This document shows, in pieces, positions 18,564 through 28,257 of a stretch of DNA of 48,154 bases. This stretch comes from Microcaldota archaeon (GTDB lineage Archaea > Micrarchaeota > Micrarchaeia > Micrarchaeales > CABMGC01). Below the pieces are notes generated by a model, which was given only the letters and a program-made list of their open reading frames with translations, made no database searches and had not been told where the DNA came from. The position numbers and the translations under genes are program-made. The stretch spans positions 1 through 48,154 of the forward strand of contig JAGWGI010000007.1 in the NCBI GenBank assembly GCA_028867435.1, written 5' to 3'. Every line of letters starts with the position of its first letter. The stretch's first letter is position 1.

Positions 18564-18860
18564 TTGATGGCAAAGCCAAAAATTGAAGAGATAGCTGAAA
18601 AGCTCTGGAAGGACCAGAGCGAGGACAACTGGAAGATACTTGCAGATGTGGTAAAGGGGGGAAACATCAAGTACTATAAGGTGTTTTTTGAGAAGAAGAG
18701 CAAGCTCAACAAAATTGAGGATTTAAGGAAGTCCTATGCAGAACTCTACGACCGCAAATACAGGAGCATCGTGAAGGTGCCCATTTTCAAGAAGGACAAG
18801 AGGGGGATTGAGGGTGCCACAATATACCTCAAGGGGCTGATGATAAACAACAGGGTGTAA
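18564..18860 (+). CDS. Small hypothetical protein in the CysDN operon
   Basis: 98 aa ORF between the RHH and cysD genes with intergenic gaps of only a few nt. Confidence 0.65.
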   Translation: MMAKPKIEEIAEKLWKDQSEDNWKILADVVKGGNIKYYKVFFEKKSKLNKIEDLRKSYAELYDRKYRSIVKVPIFKKDKRGIEGATIYLKGLMINNRV

Positions 18861-18862
18861 TT

Positions 18863-19651
18863 ATGATATCGCAGGATCTCAAGAGCTTGGAGGAAAAGAG
18901 CATATATGTAATAAGGGAAGCTAAGATAAAGTTCCCGAAGATAGCGGCGCTCTGGAGTATGGGTAAGGATTCAACTGCAATGCTTGCGCTAGCCAGGAAG
19001 GCTTTCCTCGGGAAGGTTCCTTTCCCAGTAATCCACATAGACAACGGCATTGACTTTCCAGAAACGTACAAGTTCAGGGAGGAGCTTGCAAAGAAGTGGA
19101 AGCTGGATCTGATAGTGCCAAAGAGTGAGATAAAGCCCGAGTTGTCGGGATTTGCCTGCTGCGGTGCAAACAAGACAGTTGCGCTAAAGAAGGTCATGAA
19201 GTCGTACGGGTTCGATGCGCTCATAGTCTCGATAAGAAGGGATGAGCACGGGATAAGGGCGAAGGAGAGGTACATGAGCCCTAGGGACAAGAACTTCAAG
19301 TGGGACTACAAGGACCAGCCTGCTGAGCTCTGGGATGATTACTCTTCAAAGCTCGACACAAAGGGCCATATAAGGGTGCATCCGCTTCTGGACTGGAATG
19401 AAATCGATATCTGGAACTTCATAAAGAAAGAGAAGGTGCCGATGAATCCGCTCTATTTCGCAAGAGATGGACACAGGTACAGGAGCCTTGGCTGCTTGCA
19501 TTGCACCGTACCTTTGAAGTCGAAAGTAAAAGATATAAATGGCATAATAAGAGAGCTCGAGACCACAAAGATTGAGGAGAGAAGTGGGAGAGAGCAGGAC
19601 AAAGAAAAAGCTTACGTGATGCAAAAATTAAGAGCATTGGGATACATGTGA
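18863..19651 (+). CDS. cysD: Sulfate adenylyltransferase subunit 2-like (CysD, PAPS reductase/ATP pyrophosphatase family)
   Basis: ALWSMGKDSTAMLALARKAFLGKVPFPVIHIDNGIDFPETYKFREELAKKW; RYRSLGCLHCTVPLKSK; C-terminal TTKIEERSGREQDKEK...MQKLRALGYM resembling the CysD tail; followed by cysN. Confidence 0.85.
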   Translation: MISQDLKSLEEKSIYVIREAKIKFPKIAALWSMGKDSTAMLALARKAFLGKVPFPVIHIDNGIDFPETYKFREELAKKWKLDLIVPKSEIKPELSGFACCGANKTVALKKVMKSYGFDALIVSIRRDEHGIRAKERYMSPRDKNFKWDYKDQPAELWDDYSSKLDTKGHIRVHPLLDWNEIDIWNFIKKEKVPMNPLYFARDGHRYRSLGCLHCTVPLKSKVKDINGIIRELETTKIEERSGREQDKEKAYVMQKLRALGYM

Positions 19652-19655
19652 TCCT

Positions 19656-20879
19656 ATGATCATAAAGAACATAACACTGTTAGGCCACAAGGACCACGGC
19701 AAATCGACACTGATAGGCAACCTCCTGATCCAGACTAAATCGGTAACTCCTGCCAGGATAAACGAGGCAAAGAAGACAAGCAAAAAGCTGGGCAGGCAGT
19801 TCGAGCCTGGCTACATCCTTGACAGCTTCTCTGAAGAGCGCGAGCAGGAGATGACAATAGACACCACTAGGGCAGAGATGGCCTACAAGGACCTTGCCTT
19901 CGCCTTTATCGACGTGCCTGGGCATGAGGAGCTGATAAAGAACATGATAAGCGGAGCTTCGTATGCTGAGATAGCGCTACTTATGGTTTCTGCAAAGAAG
20001 GAGGAGGGGATAAAGGATCAGACCAAGCGCCATCTATTCATAGCGAAGATGCTTGGAATCAACAAGCTCATAATCGCTGTCAACAAGATGGACCTGGTCG
20101 GCTATAGCGAAGATAGATTCAATCAGATTAGGAAGGAGCTTGGAGGATTCATAGCAAAGATCGGGTTCAAGGCCTCAAACTTCTACTTCGTACCCGTTTC
20201 TGCTTACAACGCAGACAACCTGATCAAGAAGAGCGGGGATATGTCCTGGTACAAGGGCAAGCCCCTTGTGGAACTGCTCTACGAGCAGGCGAAGATGGAG
20301 GACAAGCGTAAGTCCACTGCACCGCTTAGGATAGTGATACAGGGAGCAATAGAATCGGGGAGGCAGACAGTAGTTGGAAAGGTGATAAGCGGCAGGGTCA
20401 AGACAGGAAGCATGGTTAGCATTCTTCCGTTTGGATACAAAGCTAGGATAGAATCAATAGTAGTGAAAGGAAAGAAGGCAAAGAGCGCTGGGCTGAGCGA
20501 CGACGTTGCACTCACTTTTGAAAGCAGGGTTTCTGGGAATCTGAGGGGTACTGTTGTGGCTGAGGGCGGGGAGGCGCCAAAGTTGACAGACAAGATAAAT
20601 TCTCTCATTTTCGTAACAGGTGGGATAAAAAAGCCGCTCAAACTCAGGATAAATGGCAACGAAGTGAAGTGCAAGGCCCTTGAGATAGCAGAACAGGTTG
20701 ACACAACGACTGGCGATGCCAATGAAAAGAAGGGTGCAGAAGTACTCAATGCGGTGCGTGCAAGGATAGTGCTTGAGAAGAAGGTGCCTATTGAGGACTT
20801 CGATGAGGTCAAGGAGCTTGGCAGGTTCGTGCTCTATGGCAACAACAAGTTTGCTGGGATAGGGATAATATCTCCCTAG
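19656..20879 (+). CDS. cysN: EF-1A/CysN-like translational-type GTPase, probable sulfate adenylyltransferase subunit 1
   Basis: GHKDHGKSTLIGNLL (G1), DVPGHEELIKNMISGASYAEIALLMVSA (G3), NKMDLVGYSEDRF (G4), VPVSAYNADNL (G5); gap of 4 nt from cysD. Confidence 0.82.
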   Translation: MIIKNITLLGHKDHGKSTLIGNLLIQTKSVTPARINEAKKTSKKLGRQFEPGYILDSFSEEREQEMTIDTTRAEMAYKDLAFAFIDVPGHEELIKNMISGASYAEIALLMVSAKKEEGIKDQTKRHLFIAKMLGINKLIIAVNKMDLVGYSEDRFNQIRKELGGFIAKIGFKASNFYFVPVSAYNADNLIKKSGDMSWYKGKPLVELLYEQAKMEDKRKSTAPLRIVIQGAIESGRQTVVGKVISGRVKTGSMVSILPFGYKARIESIVVKGKKAKSAGLSDDVALTFESRVSGNLRGTVVAEGGEAPKLTDKINSLIFVTGGIKKPLKLRINGNEVKCKALEIAEQVDTTTGDANEKKGAEVLNAVRARIVLEKKVPIEDFDEVKELGRFVLYGNNKFAGIGIISP

Positions 20880-20917
20880 TTTGGCACATGCATTAATTTT
20901 GTGAGAACTTGGGGGCC

Positions 20918-21313
20918 TTACCGTCTTTTAGGATAAATGAGCCAGGAATCTTCACCAGTCTCCAAATAGACAGCTTTTTCTGATATTTTATCGGCAATTT
21001 CCGCCAGGAATTTTTCTAAGACTGGTATTTTATGCTTGCCTTCAAATGCTATGGTATATTTTATGTTCTCGTTATATTCGGTACTGCCGTTGTCTTGCCA
21101 ATAACCAAGAATACTGCCCTTCTCGGCAGTATAGCCACCGAAGTTCTCAATTAGAAAATTATGGATTTTCAAGGATAGATTACCACTTTTAGGGTCATTT
21201 ATCTTGATGGATGGAAGGTAGAATACTGCAGGCCTGCCCAGTGGAACCCTAATGTAGTCCTTGAACTCAATGTTTTTGGCTTCCTTTTGGTTAGCACCGT
21301 TTTTGAATTCCAT
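20918..21313 (-). CDS. Hypothetical protein (131 aa)
   Basis: Intact ORF, no recognised family. Confidence 0.5.
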   Translation of the reverse strand: MEFKNGANQKEAKNIEFKDYIRVPLGRPAVFYLPSIKINDPKSGNLSLKIHNFLIENFGGYTAEKGSILGYWQDNGSTEYNENIKYTIAFEGKHKIPVLEKFLAEIADKISEKAVYLETGEDSWLIYPKRR

Positions 21314-21380
21314 AAATTCGCTTCCTTTGCCAGTTCATCGGTTTAGTTTCAACATCAATTGGTGCCTAGATTATAAGTTT

Positions 21381-22079
21381 CTATAGGCGCCTGTTCTTTT
21401 TCAGCTCGGCATCTAGCATATTCCCAACGGCATAGCCAAGCTCTGTTAGGGAGACGTCTTTTATTTCTACTTCACAGAGAGCATGCGGATCCTTTGATGC
21501 CGAAACTTTTGCGCCGAAGTATCTTTCGCCAAGCTTGAACTTTGAGCCAAACGAGGTGTTGTATGCTTCCAGGATGTCAAGCTTGGAGTGCGAATCCTCG
21601 CTTCCAAATCGTCTGGTCACCTCCAAGTGGTTTGCAGGCTGGAAACTAGAGCTATTCCCGTTCCTAGTGAGTATTATCGACTTGTGGCTGAATGGATGGG
21701 GGTTAATGCTAGAGCGTTTGTAGCCTGTGCCGAGCCTGGCTACAACCTCGATCTGCTTGTTTCCAGTGTGCTTGCCGACAAGAAAGAAGTCTCGCCACTC
21801 CGAGTTCACCTTTCTTTCCTGCTCGCTGCTTATCCATGCCCCGAAGCGGTACACTGCACTTCTCTTTTCAGGGAAGGTTATCGAGGTGAATACGCTCAAC
21901 AGGCTTTTACCAAAGAACTGGTCGCTGCTAAAGTAGCTTTGGGCAAGCTTTAGCTCTATAAGAAAGCCGCATCGCGCCTGCGCAGTGCACAGGGAGTGAA
22001 AAAGCGGATCTTTGTGCTTTAGCTCCTTTAGCTTCTGGTTCTCGCTCTTTGAGGGTTGGGTGTGGTCCGTCTTCTGCAT
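21381..22079 (-). CDS. Hypothetical protein (232 aa)
   Basis: Intact ORF, no recognised family. Confidence 0.55.
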   Translation of the reverse strand: MQKTDHTQPSKSENQKLKELKHKDPLFHSLCTAQARCGFLIELKLAQSYFSSDQFFGKSLLSVFTSITFPEKRSAVYRFGAWISSEQERKVNSEWRDFFLVGKHTGNKQIEVVARLGTGYKRSSINPHPFSHKSIILTRNGNSSSFQPANHLEVTRRFGSEDSHSKLDILEAYNTSFGSKFKLGERYFGAKVSASKDPHALCEVEIKDVSLTELGYAVGNMLDAELKKNRRL

Positions 22080-22187
22080 ATCATCGCTTTATTTAGAAGG
22101 GGTTGTTTATTGGGTTATATATTCCTTTTCCAGCATTTGTTTGCCAAAAGCCAGATTTGAGCGATAGCCAAAGCCCAATCTGTGCCT

Positions 22188-23546
22188 CTACGCCACTTCC
22201 TTAATCGCCACTATAGGCTGGAAGATACGATAGTAGACGTCTTGCGTCCTGCTGAGTCTGCCGGCACCATCCCAGTGCCAAAAGCCGGCCTTTTCAATTT
22301 CTCCACCCTTGTGGAGATTGCTTAGAATTCTACGAGTGGTCTCCTTAGACCTTTGCGGTATATTCCCTGGAAGACGCTCTTTTACCTCTTTGGGGCGCAT
22401 AAAACTGCCGCTGATCCTAAGAGTAAGCTTAACCGCATCTTGTAGCTCTTCCTTTTGATGAGAGGTGTGCGATACCTTGACGGAGCTGTACCTCTTTAGC
22501 GCCTTGCCTACAAGTGTGATGAGCCTTGCTTCATCTATTTTTAGAACGGAATTGAATGCGATAATCGCCTCTTGCGACTGCGGATTCTCAGAGATTTTAA
22601 GGACTGGGCCAAAGAGCGTTTCATATGCGTATCTACCATAGTCGGTTATACTGCATGCTGATTGCTTTCCGCCCCCGAACACTGCGAACTTGTATACACC
22701 TAAATCGACGAGTCTGTTAATTAACTCGCTTGCAGTTCTTTCGTTTATGCCAAGATCTCTAGCAAGGGCATTGCACTCGATATTCGCATAGCCTAAATCC
22801 AGCGCGCTTTCGATTGCGCCCCACAAATGAAACTTCGTAGAGTACAGCCCCACATCCTTGCGTAATGCATCTTTGTCTGCGCGGTACATCTCGAGTTTGC
22901 CATTATCTTGCAGCACAGCCACCACATAGCCACCGCCGCTGCCTTTGACATATGTGTATGGCTCAATGCCACTGTATCTTGCAAGACCTATTGAGACGAG
23001 CTGCTCGGCTGTTGTGCTTACAACGCTCTCTTTAATTCCAGTAGAACTTACTATGTCCGTTACCCTGTGCTCGCTGTCTTGATTGCAAAGGTACTCTATG
23101 ACCTTTGCCACAGTGTAGCCATGCCTAATTTTTCCGGTAGTTGCCGTGGAACCCAGCAGCTTTGTGAGCGGTATTTCCAGAAAGTCGCCTAAGAGAAGTG
23201 CTCTTAGACATACTGCATCTCCGTAGTTCCTCCCCAGATCTGTCGTGTACGCAGCAATGTATTTTCCGTCGACGAGCTTTGTGCCCTCGACCACCATGCT
23301 TATTGGTGCAAGGGTATGTTTTAGATAGCTAAATAATCCCTGTTCACCGAACGGCACAGCGTCCAGGTTGTAGCGCTTTCTGATCGTGTCCACCAGGTCC
23401 GCTTGCGCGTACGGAGTTCCCTTCTTGATCGTAAGTAGCAGTACCGACTTAGGCTCTAAGTTGCATGCTGCAAATAGCGCGTTAGCCCTGTCCTGCACGC
23501 TCATCTTGAGGAACTTCTCTTTGTGCATTTCCCGCAGTGCCTCCAT
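22188..23546 (-). CDS. Large protein with several predicted winged-helix-like segments
   Basis: Repeated wHTH-like stretches: TVAKVIEYLCNQDSEHRVTDIVSSTGIKESVVSTTAEQLVSIGLARY; ECNALARDLGINERTASELINRLVDLGVYKF; MRPKEVKERLPGNIPQRSKETTRRILSNLHKGGEIEKAG. Confidence 0.65.
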   Translation of the reverse strand: MEALREMHKEKFLKMSVQDRANALFAACNLEPKSVLLLTIKKGTPYAQADLVDTIRKRYNLDAVPFGEQGLFSYLKHTLAPISMVVEGTKLVDGKYIAAYTTDLGRNYGDAVCLRALLLGDFLEIPLTKLLGSTATTGKIRHGYTVAKVIEYLCNQDSEHRVTDIVSSTGIKESVVSTTAEQLVSIGLARYSGIEPYTYVKGSGGGYVVAVLQDNGKLEMYRADKDALRKDVGLYSTKFHLWGAIESALDLGYANIECNALARDLGINERTASELINRLVDLGVYKFAVFGGGKQSACSITDYGRYAYETLFGPVLKISENPQSQEAIIAFNSVLKIDEARLITLVGKALKRYSSVKVSHTSHQKEELQDAVKLTLRISGSFMRPKEVKERLPGNIPQRSKETTRRILSNLHKGGEIEKAGFWHWDGAGRLSRTQDVYYRIFQPIVAIKEVA

Positions 23547-23621
23547 TGCAATCCTTAGGATATCATGTCTTTTCTGGGTTATTTATTGGTTGTCCACTGT
23601 TCGTTTATGCTTCTTTTTTGG

Positions 23622-25148
23622 CTATCTGCCCTTGGAGGCGTAGTACTTGAGTATGGCTGGCGCAATCGAGGCGAGACCGCCCCCCTTTGCGATATATATG
23701 CTGCCATTGTATTCGCCGAAGATCCCCATTCTGGTGTGGTCCCCGCTTTTGAAGAGCTCAGGCTTCATGAACATCGACTTGAGTGAGAAGTACTTAACGT
23801 CTATTGTGTAGCCCTTCTTGCCCTCAGCAAATATGTCTGCTGGGATGAATTTTCCGGTGTTGCCGTAGTACTTCTTCGCATCAATCACGTTTGCAAAGAG
23901 CTTATCGCCCTCCCTGCTCTTGACTTGCCTTAGCTTTTTGATTATCTCATTCTTGAGTCTCTGCTTCTCTTCCTTGCCGACTACTCCGCTTGTAAACCTT
24001 CCATCGTTTATCCAGATTGTCCCGACATCCAGGTTTGAGATTGCTGCAAAGGCCCTGGTCTTTTTCATGTCAAGGTCGTAGAGGTGTATGTGCGAGTAGT
24101 CCTCGCTTGAGATCTTTGAGAAGAACGATGCTGAGAGATTGTATACATGCTTCTTGAGCCCATAGGGCATGCTGTCATAGACCTTTCTTAGCCTGGTTGT
24201 CAGCAGTTTCTCTCTCAGAACGTACCTGAGTGGCATCTTCGATGATCCCTTCTTCTGCCCCTTGAGATCCTTTTGCACCGAGTCCTTGAATACTGCGTAA
24301 CCGCTATCGATCAGGAAGGTGTTTATCAGGAACTTGCTTTTCACTGGCTGCGCGCCGTGGTCTGATATGATTATTAGCGCTGCACCCTCCTTTTCTGCCC
24401 GCCGCATTGCATAGCCCACAAATGAGAATATCTCGCGGTAGATTGGGAGCAAGTACTCCTTGCACTTTGGGTTGTTTAGGGTTGCGTGCTGGAGCCTGTC
24501 GGTTTCAGTGAAGCAGACGTACACGAAGTCGTAGTCGTGCCTCTCCATCATCTCCTTTGCAATGCTTGCGCGCTTTGCCACGCTCTGTGCGAACATCTTG
24601 GAGCCCTTCTCGATAGTCATCCTGCCGGACTTCATGAACTTCTCTATATCGGGCTCTCCGAAGAAATCGTGCTTTTGCATCATCTGCTCGAGCTCTTTGG
24701 TGTTCGCTTTAGATCTGAGCGGGAAACCGGTTATCATCTCCACATTCGGGGTGTTATCTATTCTGGTCTGCATGGCAGGTGTTATTAGAAGGCACTTGCA
24801 CCCCGACTCTGCAAGCTCGTCCCAAAATGGCCTGCACGAATCCGAATCGAAGAATGCTATGTCCGGGGTGTAGTCCCTTTTCATGTAGAAGAAGTCCGGA
24901 ACACCGTGGACGCTCGGCTGCTTTCCAGTGTAGATTGTGGGCCATGCTGGTCCTGTCATCGGAGGCATTGTCGATTCAATTTCGCGGAGCCTTCCCTTTG
25001 AGATGAAATTTTTGAGCGGCTCCATTCCCTTCTCATTCTTGGACTGCTCTAGTATCCACAGTGCCGCGGAGTCTATTCCCACCATGTACAGCTTCTTTTG
25101 CCTATTTTGCTTTCCTTGCTTACTGTTTCTTTTGGACAAAAAAGTCAC
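23622..25148 (-). CDS. Alkaline-phosphatase superfamily type I phosphodiesterase/nucleotide pyrophosphatase
   Basis: YMVGIDSAALWIL; TMPPMTGPAWPTIYTGKQPSVHG (nucleophile region); DFVYVCFTETDRLQH; ALIIISDHGAQPV. Confidence 0.88.
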   Translation of the reverse strand: MTFLSKRNSKQGKQNRQKKLYMVGIDSAALWILEQSKNEKGMEPLKNFISKGRLREIESTMPPMTGPAWPTIYTGKQPSVHGVPDFFYMKRDYTPDIAFFDSDSCRPFWDELAESGCKCLLITPAMQTRIDNTPNVEMITGFPLRSKANTKELEQMMQKHDFFGEPDIEKFMKSGRMTIEKGSKMFAQSVAKRASIAKEMMERHDYDFVYVCFTETDRLQHATLNNPKCKEYLLPIYREIFSFVGYAMRRAEKEGAALIIISDHGAQPVKSKFLINTFLIDSGYAVFKDSVQKDLKGQKKGSSKMPLRYVLREKLLTTRLRKVYDSMPYGLKKHVYNLSASFFSKISSEDYSHIHLYDLDMKKTRAFAAISNLDVGTIWINDGRFTSGVVGKEEKQRLKNEIIKKLRQVKSREGDKLFANVIDAKKYYGNTGKFIPADIFAEGKKGYTIDVKYFSLKSMFMKPELFKSGDHTRMGIFGEYNGSIYIAKGGGLASIAPAILKYYASKGR

Positions 25149-26850
25149 CTATTGCAAGATACTGCGCACCAGTATTTAGAAGTGTCCATACAGCATCTTC
25201 CGGATCCATGGCTATCGGCTTGCCATGTTTGTTTAGGCTGGTGTTGAGCACTGCGCCCACTCCTGTTTCTTTTCTCACTTTTTTTATCAGCTTCCTGTAG
25301 AGCAAGTTCTCGCTTCCCAGTATCTGTGGCCTTGTGGTGCCGTCTATGTGAGATGCCGCCACCAGGTCTGCAAGGTGCTCCTTTTTTACCCTATAGCCAG
25401 TAGTCATGAATCTGTTCTCTCGCTTGTACGGGTCAAGCAACTTTTCTGCGTCCTCCTCGAGTATGGTGCTTGCAAATGGCTGGTAGTATGGCCTTCTCTT
25501 GATCACAATGTTTGCCATGTTCCTATTATCCGGATTGCCCGCAAGTGCAAGAACGCTCCTGCAGCCAAGTCCCCTTGGCCCGTATTCCATCCTTCCCTGA
25601 AACCAGAGCACAATCTTGTTCTCATCAAGCATGGTTCCTGCAGCGTGCGAGGCTATATCTTTGGTCTCTTCGTACCTTATTGTCCCAAGCTTTGAATGCT
25701 TCTTGAGCACCTCTTCTATCTGCGAATTGGTGTACTCTGGCCCGTAATAAAGATTGTCAATCTGTTTCTTGTTGAACTTGCCGTTTTGTTCATAGTCTAC
25801 ATAATATGCGGCACCTATCGGCAGGCCTCCGTCACCCATGTGGGGGAACACGAAGAAATCCTTTACTTCTGGCATCTGGTTTATCATCATGTTGACTATT
25901 ATGTTAGAGAAGAACCCTCCCGAAACCGCGACATTGCTTATTCCGGTTTCCTTCATGTGCTGCCTTATTATCTTGAGGACCTGCTCCTCAACATGCCTCT
26001 GAACCCCGTAGGCAAAAGCCTCCCTATTGTACTTCCAGAGAAGGTGATCCTTCATGTACTCGGCCAGCAAGAACTCGAACTTCTTGCCGCTTTTGCTCAC
26101 CAACTGCCTCTTTTTCTCATCGTAATGGCACAGGTCATAGAGTTCCTTGACTTCAGATGGGTAGGAGTAGGCTGCAAGGCTCATCAGCTTGCCCTCATCC
26201 TCGCTGTACCTTAAATCGCACGCGATTGTCGCTGCGCCGTAGAGTATGCCTATGCTTGCGCTTGCCCTGAACTCGTTTATCCTCTTGAGCTCGCCCCCGT
26301 GGCCCACGGAGATGGAGCCGCTCAGCCCATCCCCTGCGCCGTCGATTGTTATGACAAGGGCGTCCTTGAAGCCTGATGCGTAGTAAGCTGTAGCCGCGTG
26401 TGCGGTGTGGTGGTCAACAAAAACCAGCTCCTTATCTATACCAACAGAGCCGAGCCTGCGCCGCATCACCAAGCTGCCCATCGCCTTGCCCGCTGCCCTC
26501 CAGGCCCATCTGGGCCTCTGGTCTTGTATTGCCTTGAAGAACAGGTTCCTAATCCTCATGCCGGGCCTTGATGGCTTTGCGACCTCATGCCTCCAGAGCT
26601 TTCTTCTTTTTGTCTCAAGGAAGGGGAAAACCCTTGCAAATAGCGCGCTGCCCCCGATCCACGGTATCGCTATCTTCTCTATCTCCTCCAAATCCTCAGT
26701 CTTGAGAAGATATCTTATAGAATTTAGGGGAAAGCCCACGTCGTTCTTTAGCTTTGTGAACCTCTCCTCGTTTGCTGCCCCGATCACCTTTCCGGAGCTT
26801 ATCAGACCTGCGCCTGCATCGTGAGCATCGTGAACGCCTAAGATTGACAT
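25120..26850 (-). CDS. Carbamoyltransferase, NodU/CmcH/TobZ family
   Basis: MSILGVHDAHDAGAGLISSGKVIGAANEERFTKLK; DHHTAHAATAYYASGF; GGFFSNIIVNMMI; GRMEYGPRGLGCRSVLA; N-terminal extension in the ORF track to 26883 is unlikely. Confidence 0.92.
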   Translation of the reverse strand: MSILGVHDAHDAGAGLISSGKVIGAANEERFTKLKNDVGFPLNSIRYLLKTEDLEEIEKIAIPWIGGSALFARVFPFLETKRRKLWRHEVAKPSRPGMRIRNLFFKAIQDQRPRWAWRAAGKAMGSLVMRRRLGSVGIDKELVFVDHHTAHAATAYYASGFKDALVITIDGAGDGLSGSISVGHGGELKRINEFRASASIGILYGAATIACDLRYSEDEGKLMSLAAYSYPSEVKELYDLCHYDEKKRQLVSKSGKKFEFLLAEYMKDHLLWKYNREAFAYGVQRHVEEQVLKIIRQHMKETGISNVAVSGGFFSNIIVNMMINQMPEVKDFFVFPHMGDGGLPIGAAYYVDYEQNGKFNKKQIDNLYYGPEYTNSQIEEVLKKHSKLGTIRYEETKDIASHAAGTMLDENKIVLWFQGRMEYGPRGLGCRSVLALAGNPDNRNMANIVIKRRPYYQPFASTILEEDAEKLLDPYKRENRFMTTGYRVKKEHLADLVAASHIDGTTRPQILGSENLLYRKLIKKVRKETGVGAVLNTSLNKHGKPIAMDPEDAVWTLLNTGAQYLAIGDFFVQKKQ

Positions 26851-26933
26851 CAAAGAACCTGAAGAAGAAATCCCGAAAAACATTACTTTTTATAGTTTAA
26901 ATACTTATCTAGGAAGAGAGGGCAGGGGGTCAA

Positions 26934-27608
26934 TTGGAGGAGGACGGACGCACCTTTTTTACAAGGTTCGCGCAGAATTACGACAAGATAAGCAAGACGC
27001 TTTCAGCTGGGCTTGACAACATCTGGAGAAGGAGTGTTGTCGAGCTTGCAGGAGGGAGGCATGAAGCAAGGATACTGGATGTTGCTACTGGAACCGGGTC
27101 AATTGCGATAATGCTTGCCAAAAAGTACAAGGGGTACAAAATAGTGGGCATAGACTTCAACAGGGAGATGCTCTTGGTTGCAAAGAAGAAGAGCGAGGGC
27201 TTAAAGAACGTGAGGTATCTGGAGGGCGATGTGGAATCCCTCAAGCTGCGCAAGGGCAGCTTCGACATGGTCGTCACCGGATTCTCGCTTGGGAACTTCG
27301 AGGACCTACCCAGGGCAATAGAGCAGATGCGCAAGGTGCTAAGACCCAACGGCACCCTGATGCTACTCGACATAAACAAGAGGCACAGCAAGACACTCGC
27401 ACGCCTGCTAAGCTTCTACCATTTGCTAAGCCTCACCCCTGCATTCAGCAGCGACACCAGGCACGAGATCAACCTCTACATACACAGCGAGGCGTCGCAG
27501 GTCGATAAGGAGATGCTAATCCAGCTTCTCGTGCAGAAGGGCTTCAGGGAGATACGGTCAAAGGATCTTAGCTTCAAGGCAGTCTTCATAGTCACATGCA
27601 AAAAGTGA
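26934..27608 (+). CDS. UbiE/COQ5-like class I SAM methyltransferase
   Basis: FFTRFAQNYDKISKTLSAGLDNIWRR; RILDVATGTGSIAIMLAKKYKGYKIVGIDFNREML; TLMLLDINKRHSK. TTG start. Confidence 0.82.
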   Translation: MEEDGRTFFTRFAQNYDKISKTLSAGLDNIWRRSVVELAGGRHEARILDVATGTGSIAIMLAKKYKGYKIVGIDFNREMLLVAKKKSEGLKNVRYLEGDVESLKLRKGSFDMVVTGFSLGNFEDLPRAIEQMRKVLRPNGTLMLLDINKRHSKTLARLLSFYHLLSLTPAFSSDTRHEINLYIHSEASQVDKEMLIQLLVQKGFREIRSKDLSFKAVFIVTCKK

Positions 27609-27612
27609 GGGG

Positions 27613-28257
27613 ATGCGAGATTTTCCGGTAGAGGTCATGGAAAGGCTCCTTAGGAGATACGACTTACAAAAGGAGACGATGCTTGAGTATTCCAGCCCTT
27701 CGCAGCTTCTGATCGCAACCACCCTCTCGCCGCAGTGTACAGACAAGCAGGTGAACAAGGTAACTAGGGAGCTCTTCAAGAAGTACAGGGGCTTTGCAGA
27801 CTATGCGAAGGCGGACATAAGGAAGCTGCAGAAGGATCTTAGCGGCATAAACTACTACAAGACAAAGGCAAGGCACATCAAGGAGGCAGCCCGCATTATC
27901 GAGAGCCAGTTCAACGGAAAACTTCCCAGTACAATAGACGAGTTGATGATACTGCCAGGGGTCGGAAGGAAGGTAGCAAATGTAGTGCTAACCAATGGCA
28001 TGGGCATAACAGAGGGGATAGCGATAGACACGCATTGCATAACTGTTGCAAATCGCCTGAGGCTCACAGGGACAAGGAACCCTGCGAAGATAGAGGCAGA
28101 CCTTATGAGAAGAATCCCGAAAAAATACTGGCTGCATGTCTCAAACCTGTTCGTAACTCTTGGAAGGGATGCATGCAAGGCAAGCAAGAAGGAGTGCTGG
28201 CACTGCACCTTAAATGACATCTGCCCATCGAGCAACTTCAATCCTAGGAAGAATTAG
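27613..28257 (+). CDS. nth: Endonuclease III
   Basis: HhH LPGVGRKVANVVL, IDTHCITVANRLRL, and C-x6-C-x2-C-x5-C cluster (CKASKKECWHCTLNDIC). Confidence 0.95.
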   Translation: MRDFPVEVMERLLRRYDLQKETMLEYSSPSQLLIATTLSPQCTDKQVNKVTRELFKKYRGFADYAKADIRKLQKDLSGINYYKTKARHIKEAARIIESQFNGKLPSTIDELMILPGVGRKVANVVLTNGMGITEGIAIDTHCITVANRLRLTGTRNPAKIEADLMRRIPKKYWLHVSNLFVTLGRDACKASKKECWHCTLNDICPSSNFNPRKN

